Part shown: positions 58,357 to 64,000 of the stretch, one piece after another
Numbering within the stretch: position 1 is the first letter of the stretch
Layout: every line of letters starts with the position of its first letter
Origin: Lysobacter sp. K5869
GTDB lineage: Bacteria; Pseudomonadota; Gammaproteobacteria; Xanthomonadales; Xanthomonadaceae
DNA length: 64,000 bases
NCBI RefSeq assembly: GCF_018847975.1
Contig: NZ_CP072597.1
Coordinates: 3,263,001-3,327,000 of the forward strand
Direction of reading: 5' to 3'
Position numbers and translations under genes: made by a program
Notes under the pieces: generated by a model
Databases searched by the model: none
What the model saw: only the letters and a program-made list of their open reading frames with translations
Told to the model about the DNA's origin: nothing

Positions 58357-59034
58357 ATGATCAAAGTCCATCACCTCAACAATTCCCGCTCCCAACGCGT
58401 GCTGTGGCTGCTGGAGGAACTGGAGCTGCCCTACGAGGTGGTCCGCTACCAGCGCGACGCCAAGACCATGCTGGCGCCGCCGGAACTGCGCGCGATCCAC
58501 CCGCTGGGCAAATCGCCGCTGGTGGAACTGGACGGGCAGGTGCTGGCCGAATCGGCGGCGATCATCGAAACCCTGTGCGAGCGCTACGACAGCGGCCACG
58601 CGGTCTCGCCGGCGCCGCAGCCGCTGGACGGCGAAGAACGCCGCCGTTACCGCTATTGGATGCACTACGCCGAGGGCTCGGCGATGCCGCCGCTGTTGCT
58701 GAGTCTGGTGTTCTCGCGCCTGAAGTCGGCGCCGATGCCGTTCTTCGCCAAGCCGGTGGCGCGCGGGATCGCCGACAAGGCCATGCGTGCCTTCGTCGGG
58801 CCGCAGTTGGCGCTGCATCTGGGCTATATCGAAAGCGAACTGGGCCAGCACGAGTGGTTCGCCGGCGACCGCTTCACCGCCGCCGACATCCAGATGAGCT
58901 TCCCGGTCGAGGCCGCGGCGGCGCGCGCGGGCGGCGAACGGCCGCGGATGCAAGCCTTCGTCGAGCGCATCCGCGCGCGGCCGGCCTACCAGCGCGCGCT
59001 GGAGAAGGGCGGGCCGTATTCGCTGCTGGGCTGA
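58357..59034 (+). CDS. Glutathione S-transferase family protein
   Basis: GST-fold protein of 225 residues. The thioredoxin-like N-terminal domain shows [20 protein letters not shown] with Ser/Asn at the catalytic position typical of beta/other bacterial GSTs, the glutathione-binding [20 protein letters not shown] (cis-Pro and ESA), and a C-terminal helical domain with [20 protein letters not shown] carrying the N-capping box. Substrate unknown. It is the first of three plus-strand genes, preceding selO by 82 bases. Confidence 0.95.
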   Translation: MIKVHHLNNSRSQRVLWLLEELELPYEVVRYQRDAKTMLAPPELRAIHPLGKSPLVELDGQVLAESAAIIETLCERYDSGHAVSPAPQPLDGEERRRYRYWMHYAEGSAMPPLLLSLVFSRLKSAPMPFFAKPVARGIADKAMRAFVGPQLALHLGYIESELGQHEWFAGDRFTAADIQMSFPVEAAAARAGGERPRMQAFVERIRARPAYQRALEKGGPYSLLG

Positions 59035-59116
59035 GCAGAGCCGGCGCCGCGTCCGGCGGCTTGGATTCGCCGCCGCCGGCACCCATCTTCGGCCTATCGC
59101 CACCGCCTCCGCCGCC

Positions 59117-60679
59117 ATGCACGCACTGCGCTTCGACAATGCCTTCGTCCGCGACCTACCGGGCGACCCGGACACCGCGCCGGGCGTGCGCCAAGTCCAC
59201 GGCGCTTTGTACTCGCGGGTCGATCCCACCCCGGTCGCGGCGCCGACGCTGTTGGCGCATTCGGCCGAAATGGCCGCGGCGCTGGGCTTCGGCGATGCCG
59301 ACGTCGCCAGCGACGCGTTCGCCCAGGTGTTCGGCGGCAATGCGCTGTTGCCGGGCATGCAGCCGTACGCGGCCAATTACGGCGGCCATCAGTTCGGCGC
59401 CTGGGCCGGGCAGCTCGGCGACGGGCGCGCGATTTCGCTGGGGGAGGCGGTCGCCGACGACGGCCGGCGCTGGGAACTGCAGCTCAAGGGCGCCGGGCCG
59501 ACGCCGTACTCGCGCAGCGCCGACGGCCGCGCGGTGTTGCGTTCCTCGATCCGCGAATTCCTGTGCAGCGAGGCCATGCATCATCTCGGCGTGCCGACCA
59601 CGCGCGCGCTGAGCCTGGTCGGCACCGGCGAGGCGGTGGTCCGCGACATGTTCTACGACGGCCATCCGCAGGCCGAGCCGGGCGCGATCGTCTGCCGCGT
59701 GGCGCCGTCGTTCGTCCGCTTCGGCAATTTCGAACTGCCGGCCTCGCGCGGCGATACGGCGCTGTTGAAGCAACTGGTGGATTTCTGCATCCGCCGCGAT
59801 TTCGCGCATCTGGCCGACGGCGGCGAGAACGCCTACGCGCAGTGGTTCGGCGAAGTGGCGCAGCGCACCGCGACGCTGATGGCGCATTGGATGCGGGTCG
59901 GGTTCGTGCATGGCGTCATGAACACCGACAATCTGTCGATCCTCGGCCTGACCATCGATTACGGCCCGTACGGCTGGGTCGACAACTACGATCCGGAGTG
60001 GACGCCGAACACCACCGACGCGGGGCGCCGGCGCTATCGCTACGGCCAGCAGCCGCAAGTCGCGTATTGGAATCTGAGCCGTTTGGCCGGCGCGTTGTCG
60101 CCGGTCATCGCCACCGAAGCCTTGCAGGACGGGTTGCGGCGTTATGTCGAGGTCTACAACGAAGCCGAGCGCGACAGCATCGCGCGCAAGCTGGGGCTGC
60201 GCGAATGCAACGACGGCGATGTCGCGTTGATGCAGGAGTTGCGCGGCTGGCTGCAGGCGAACGAGGTCGATATGACGATGTTCTATCGCGCGCTGGCCGA
60301 TATCGCCGTCGAAGACGAACGCCCCGATCCGGCGCCGTTGGACGAGGCTTACTACGACCCCGCGCGCGCCGACGAGGCCGGGCCGGCGCTGCGCGACTGG
60401 CTCGCGCGCTACGCGGCGCGGACGCGCGAGGACGGTTCCTCCGCGGCCGAGCGTTCGGCGCGCATGGACGCGGCGAATCCACGTTACGTGCTGCGCAATT
60501 ATCTGGCGCAAGAGGCCATCGACCGCGCCGAGCAGGGCGACCCGAGCGGGGTGCGCGAGTTGCTGGACGTGATGCGCCGGCCGTACGAAGACCAGCCCGG
60601 ACGCGAGGCGTTCGCGGCCAAGCGGCCGGATTGGGCGCGCGAGCGGGCGGGTTGCTCGATGCTGTCGTGCAGCTCGTAA
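59117..60679 (+). CDS. selO: Protein adenylyltransferase SelO (YdiU)
   Basis: Pseudokinase-fold enzyme that transfers AMP from ATP to proteins, linked to oxidative stress. The 520-residue protein shows [80 protein letters not shown] (metal-binding stretch) and the C-terminal CSMLSCSS. The Cys in that tail corresponds to the selenocysteine position of animal SelO. Length is full. A REP doublet hairpin lies right after the stop. Confidence 0.97.
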   Translation: MHALRFDNAFVRDLPGDPDTAPGVRQVHGALYSRVDPTPVAAPTLLAHSAEMAAALGFGDADVASDAFAQVFGGNALLPGMQPYAANYGGHQFGAWAGQLGDGRAISLGEAVADDGRRWELQLKGAGPTPYSRSADGRAVLRSSIREFLCSEAMHHLGVPTTRALSLVGTGEAVVRDMFYDGHPQAEPGAIVCRVAPSFVRFGNFELPASRGDTALLKQLVDFCIRRDFAHLADGGENAYAQWFGEVAQRTATLMAHWMRVGFVHGVMNTDNLSILGLTIDYGPYGWVDNYDPEWTPNTTDAGRRRYRYGQQPQVAYWNLSRLAGALSPVIATEALQDGLRRYVEVYNEAERDSIARKLGLRECNDGDVALMQELRGWLQANEVDMTMFYRALADIAVEDERPDPAPLDEAYYDPARADEAGPALRDWLARYAARTREDGSSAAERSARMDAANPRYVLRNYLAQEAIDRAEQGDPSGVRELLDVMRRPYEDQPGREAFAAKRPDWARERAGCSMLSCSS

Positions 60680-60696
60680 CTCCATGAAATCCACCT

Positions 60697-60791
60697 GTAG
60701 GAGCGGCGCGAGCCGCGACTGCGAGAACGCAGCTGTGCCGATAGTTGCGGCGTAGTTGCGTTCTCGCAGTCGCGGCTCGCGCCGCTCCTAC
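60697..60791. repeat. REP doublet with perfect 35-bp arms
   Basis: GTAGGAGCGGCGCGAGCCGC begins at 60697; the full 35-base arm (60697-60731) is exactly inverted at 60757-60791, around a 25-base loop. It starts 18 bases after the selO stop and may act as its transcription end or mRNA stabiliser. Confidence 0.92.
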
Positions 60792-60851
60792 AGGGAGGCT
60801 CCGATACAAAACGACACGCTCGCGGCAAGCGATCGGGCGCACAATCGCGCC

Positions 60852-61733
60852 ATGTCGCCGCAACCGACCCTGCGCATCCTCGACCACACCGACACGGCCC
60901 TGCACCCGGCCTACTGCGACTACGTTTCGCGCGTCTTCACCCAAGCCGACTTCCGCCGCTGGTGCGAGTGGGAACAGTGGGCGCCGGGCTATCTCGCCTA
61001 CAGCCTGTTCGAGGACGGTCGCGTCGTCGCCAACGCCTCGGCGATGCGTCAGCGCTTGATCGTGGACGGCGAGGAGATCGTCGCGTTCCAGTTCGGCGCG
61101 GTCGGTTGCTTGCCCGAATCGCGCGGTCGCGGCTTGGCGCGGCGGGCGATGGAGGCGGCGCTGGCCGCGTGCGGCGACGCGCCGGCGCTGTTGTTCGCCA
61201 ACGACAGCGTGCTGGAGTTCTACCCGCGCTTCGGTTTCGTCCCCGCGCCGCAGAGCGAATTCGAGGCCGATTACATCGCCGAGCCGGCGCCGCGCCGCGC
61301 GCCGCGGCTGGATCTCGCCGATCCGGCGACGCGCGACGCCTTCCTCGCCCTGGCCGCGCGCGCCGCGCCGACGAGCGAAGGCTTCGCCACCCGCGATTAC
61401 GGCCGCACCGCGACCTGGTACGCCGCCAACGGCTACTCCGCGCCGCTGTTCCGGATCGACGCCGACACGGTCGTCTTCGCCCAGGAAGACGACGGCGTGC
61501 TGACCGTCGAGGACGTGTTCGCCGCCGCCCCCTCGCACGCGGCGCTGGCCGCCGCGCTGCCGCGCCTGATCGAGCGCCCGATCCGCGCATTGCGCTTCGG
61601 TTTCGACCCGCGAACGCTGTGGCCGCAAGCCCGCCCGAGCGGCCCGGACCGCGACGCCGGCCTGTTCCTGCGCGGCCTCGACCCGTCCCGGCTCGGCCCG
61701 CACAGCCGGTTTCCGCTGCTGGCCCGCACCTGA
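60852..61733 (+). CDS. GNAT family N-acetyltransferase
   Basis: Acetyltransferase of 293 residues with one visible GNAT core. The acetyl-CoA loop region is GAVGCLPESRGRGLARRAME (R/Q-x-x-G-x-G/A), preceded by IVAFQFG and followed by ALLFANDSVLEFYPRFGFVP, the family end with the Tyr/Phe-Gly-Phe turn. The remaining roughly 150 residues form a second domain with no clear signature, perhaps a decayed GNAT or sterol-carrier-like domain. Substrate unknown. The ATG at 60852 is chosen since it follows the repeat hairpin. Confidence 0.9.
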   Translation: MSPQPTLRILDHTDTALHPAYCDYVSRVFTQADFRRWCEWEQWAPGYLAYSLFEDGRVVANASAMRQRLIVDGEEIVAFQFGAVGCLPESRGRGLARRAMEAALAACGDAPALLFANDSVLEFYPRFGFVPAPQSEFEADYIAEPAPRRAPRLDLADPATRDAFLALAARAAPTSEGFATRDYGRTATWYAANGYSAPLFRIDADTVVFAQEDDGVLTVEDVFAAAPSHAALAAALPRLIERPIRALRFGFDPRTLWPQARPSGPDRDAGLFLRGLDPSRLGPHSRFPLLART

Positions 61734-61795
61734 CGGCGCGCGCCGATCGCATCGCCGACGCGGCGCTGGGCCGCCGCGCCGGCTAGAATGCGCGC

Positions 61796-63679
61796 ATGCC
61801 TTTGATCACCGTACAGAACGCCGACTACAGCGTCGGCGGCCCACTCCTGCTCGAAAACGTCGAACTGGCCATCGAAGCGGGCGAACGCATCGCCCTGATC
61901 GGCCGCAACGGCGCGGGCAAGTCCACGCTCATGAAACTGCTGGCCGGCGAATTGCAGCCCGACGACGGCGAGATCCGCCGCGAAGGCGGCGTGCGCGTCG
62001 CCCGTTTGGAGCAGGAAGTCCCGGCCGGCGCCACCGGCACCGTGTTCGACGTGGTCGCCGACGGCCTCGGCGAGCTCGGCCACTGGCTGGCCGAATTCCA
62101 CCATCTCAGCCACGCCGAGCCTTACGACGCCGACGCCGTGGCCAAGGTCCAGACCAAGATCGAGGACGCAGAGGGCTGGGCGCTGGACCAGCGCGTGACC
62201 GAAACCCTGACCCGGCTCGGCCTGGACGGCGAGGCCATGTTCACCGGCCTGTCCGGCGGCATGAAGCGGCGCGTGCTGCTGGCGCGCGCGCTGGTCTCGG
62301 CGCCGGATCTGCTGCTGCTCGACGAACCCACCAACCACCTCGACATCGAAGCCATCGACTGGCTCGAACAATTCCTCAAGTCCTGGAACGGCGCGCTGCT
62401 GTTCGTCACCCACGACCGCCGCTTCCTGCGCGCGCTGGCGACCCGCATCGTCGAGATCGACCGCGGCCGCGTCACCAGCTGGCCCGGCGACTGGGACAAC
62501 TACCTGCGCCGCCGCGAAGAGCGCCTGAACGCCGAAGCGCAGGAAAACGCCCGCTTCGACAAGCTGCTGGCGCAGGAAGAGGTGTGGATCCGCCAAGGCA
62601 TCAAGGCCCGCCGCACCCGCGACGAAGGCCGCGTGCGCCGGCTCAAGGCGATGCGCAACGAGCGCGCCCAGCGCCGCGACACGGTCGGCAACGTGCGCAT
62701 GGAGTTCGCCCAGTCCGAGCAATCCGGGCGCAAGGTGATCGAGGCCAAGGACGTCGCCTTCGATTACGGCGGCCAGCCGATGCTCAGCGATTTCTCCAGC
62801 ACCGTGTTCCGCGGCGACCGCATCGGCCTGATCGGCCCCAACGGCAGCGGCAAGACCACGCTGCTGAAGCTGCTGCTCGGCGAGCTGACGCCCAAGGCGG
62901 GCGAAGTTCGCCTGGGCAGCAATCTGCAAATCGCCTATTTCGACCAGTACCGCGCGACCTTGCGCGAGGACTGGAACGCGATCGAGAACGTCGCCGAAGG
63001 CCGCGAGTACGTCGAAGTCGGCGGCAAGAACAAGCACATCATCGGCTATCTGCAGGATTTCCTGTTCACCCCGGAACGCGCGCGCGCGCCGATCACCCGC
63101 CTGTCCGGCGGCGAGCGCAACCGCCTGCTGCTGGCCAAGCTGTTCGCGCAGCCGTCCAACCTGCTGGTGATGGACGAACCGACCAACGACCTGGACGTGG
63201 AAACGCTGGAGCTGCTGGAAGAGCTGCTCGGCGATTACCCGGGCACGCTGCTGCTGGTCAGCCACGACCGCGATTTCCTCGACAACGTGGTGACCTCCAC
63301 CGTGGTGATGGAAGGCGGGGGGCGGGTGGGCGAGTACGTCGGCGGTTACAGCGATTGGCTGCGCCAGCGTCCGGTCGGCGCCGCGCCGGCCAAGTCCACC
63401 GCCGCGGCGATGGCCAAGCCCGCCGCGGCCGCGCCGCCGCCGCCCGAGCCGGCCGCGGCCAAGCGCAAGCTCAGCTACAAGGACGCGCGCGAACTGGAGC
63501 AGCTGCCGGCGCGGATCGAATCGCTGGAAGCCAAGCTGGCCGAGTTGGGCGAGCAGATGAACCAGCCCGCGTTCTATCAGCGCGACAGCGCGGCGATCAA
63601 CGCGCACAACGCCGAGCTGGCCAAGGCTCAGGCCGAGCTCGACCACGCGTATTCGCGCTGGGTCGAACTGGACGGCTGA
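61796..63679 (+). CDS. uup: ABC-F protein Uup
   Basis: Soluble ATPase with two ABC domains in one chain and no membrane domain, acting on ribosomes or DNA. The 627-residue protein has Walker A sites GRNGAGKS (36-43) and GPNGSGKT (near 348), signature sequences LSGGMKRRVLLARAL and LSGGERNRLLLAKL, DEPTNHLD and DEPTNDLD, a charged linker (about 230-300) and a C-terminal coiled coil after an Ala/Pro linker, typical of Uup, which binds DNA and affects tandem-repeat deletion. The window's many tandem repeats make that role of note, though no link is shown. A hairpin follows the stop. Confidence 0.94.
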   Translation: MPLITVQNADYSVGGPLLLENVELAIEAGERIALIGRNGAGKSTLMKLLAGELQPDDGEIRREGGVRVARLEQEVPAGATGTVFDVVADGLGELGHWLAEFHHLSHAEPYDADAVAKVQTKIEDAEGWALDQRVTETLTRLGLDGEAMFTGLSGGMKRRVLLARALVSAPDLLLLDEPTNHLDIEAIDWLEQFLKSWNGALLFVTHDRRFLRALATRIVEIDRGRVTSWPGDWDNYLRRREERLNAEAQENARFDKLLAQEEVWIRQGIKARRTRDEGRVRRLKAMRNERAQRRDTVGNVRMEFAQSEQSGRKVIEAKDVAFDYGGQPMLSDFSSTVFRGDRIGLIGPNGSGKTTLLKLLLGELTPKAGEVRLGSNLQIAYFDQYRATLREDWNAIENVAEGREYVEVGGKNKHIIGYLQDFLFTPERARAPITRLSGGERNRLLLAKLFAQPSNLLVMDEPTNDLDVETLELLEELLGDYPGTLLLVSHDRDFLDNVVTSTVVMEGGGRVGEYVGGYSDWLRQRPVGAAPAKSTAAAMAKPAAAAPPPPEPAAAKRKLSYKDARELEQLPARIESLEAKLAELGEQMNQPAFYQRDSAAINAHNAELAKAQAELDHAYSRWVELDG

Positions 63680-63692
63680 CGGTCGAGCGACG

Positions 63693-63725
63693 CCCGCCGC
63701 GAAAGCTTCGCGGCGGGTTCGGTTC
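63693..63725 (+). terminator. Hairpin after uup
   Basis: An 11-bp perfect stem (CCCGCCGCGAA, 63693-63703; TTCGCGGCGGG, 63707-63717) with a 3-base loop lies 14 bases past the uup stop, followed by TTCGGTTCG. The T tract is weak. Confidence 0.6.
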
Positions 63726-63951
63726 GCAGGCGTTCGCACCGGCGCTGCCTGCACGACGGGTGGCGATACGGTCGGCCGCCGCCGGTACCGCCGAGTTCGC
63801 CGACGCCTCGCGTGCCGACGCAGGCCGCACGCCTCCCCAAGCGGGCGTCGTCTTCGCACGAACGCATCCCAACTTCCGGCCATTGCGGCGGCCGCCGCCG
63901 CGGTTCCTAATTCGCGCATCGGCGCCGCCAGCGCGGCGCGGGAGCCTGCCG

Positions 63952-64000
63952 ATGCGCACCGTCCGCCACGCCCTGATCGCGATCTGCCTCGCCGCCGTCG
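63952..64000 (+). CDS. Start of an exported protein gene, cut by the window end
   Basis: Partial reading frame MRTVRHALIAICLAAV, which looks like the beginning of a signal peptide (basic start, then a hydrophobic core). GGAG at 63941-63944 gives a well-placed ribosome site. The rest lies outside the window, so no product can be named. Confidence 0.55.
   Translation, partial: MRTVRHALIAICLAAV

Overview
The window looks like chromosome of a very GC-rich gammaproteobacterium of the Xanthomonadaceae, most like Lysobacter. This is an inference from gene content and order (amidase-mutL, metG and mrp-dcd close together, an endonuclease-type MutL with no need for MutH, large TonB receptor, ECF sigma/Ser-Thr kinase operon), from strong G/C third-position use, and from many intergenic GTAGGAGCGGCG palindromes of the kind common in xanthomonads. 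Most genes are housekeeping. No tRNA, rRNA, transposase, integrase or CRISPR array was seen.

Layout. 0.1-6.6 kb (+): cell-wall amidase, mutL, a DUF1684 lipoprotein and a TraB/GumN protein, with palindromic repeats. 6.9-13.6 kb (-): RnfB-like ferredoxin, metG, a DUF2147 protein and a TonB-dependent receptor. 14.1-16.7 kb (+): mrp, dcd and an RDD membrane protein. 16.9-20.8 kb (-): small exported protein, pcp, DUF979 and DUF969 permease subunits, pxpA and a tiny membrane protein. 21.1-33.5 kb (+): a two-partner secretion pair, a roughly 3,500-residue TpsA exoprotein followed by its TpsB transporter. 33.6-42.3 kb (-): DUF885 zinc peptidase lipoprotein, two paralogous Ser/Thr kinases and their ECF sigma factor. 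42.6-45.5 kb (-): dienelactone hydrolase, HIT protein, pxpB and pxpC in a chain of 4-base overlaps. 45.7-64 kb: rimO, HI0933-type flavoprotein, yaeQ, DUF418, RluA-type synthase, class I amidotransferase, deaD, a DeoR regulator next to an MFS transporter, a YaiI-type protein, GST, selO, GNAT and the ABC-F protein uup. The window ends inside a new signal-peptide gene.

How genes work together. Pcp releases pyroglutamate from peptides, DUF969/DUF979 probably transport it, and PxpABC opens it to glutamate. Here the pathway is split: pxpBC and pxpA-DUF969-DUF979-pcp lie on the same strand about 22 kb apart, and the stretch between them holds the two-partner secretion pair, the peptidase and the sigma/kinase operon. 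This arrangement suggests insertion into an older 5-oxoproline locus. The sigma factor has Ser/Thr in place of the acidic residues ECF sigmas normally use in region 2.2, and two kinases lie directly downstream, which fits a phosphorylation-activated sigma factor. The TpsA tail carries a D...ExK motif like PD-(D/E)XK nuclease toxins, but only 49 bases separate it from tpsB, so no ordinary immunity gene fits there.
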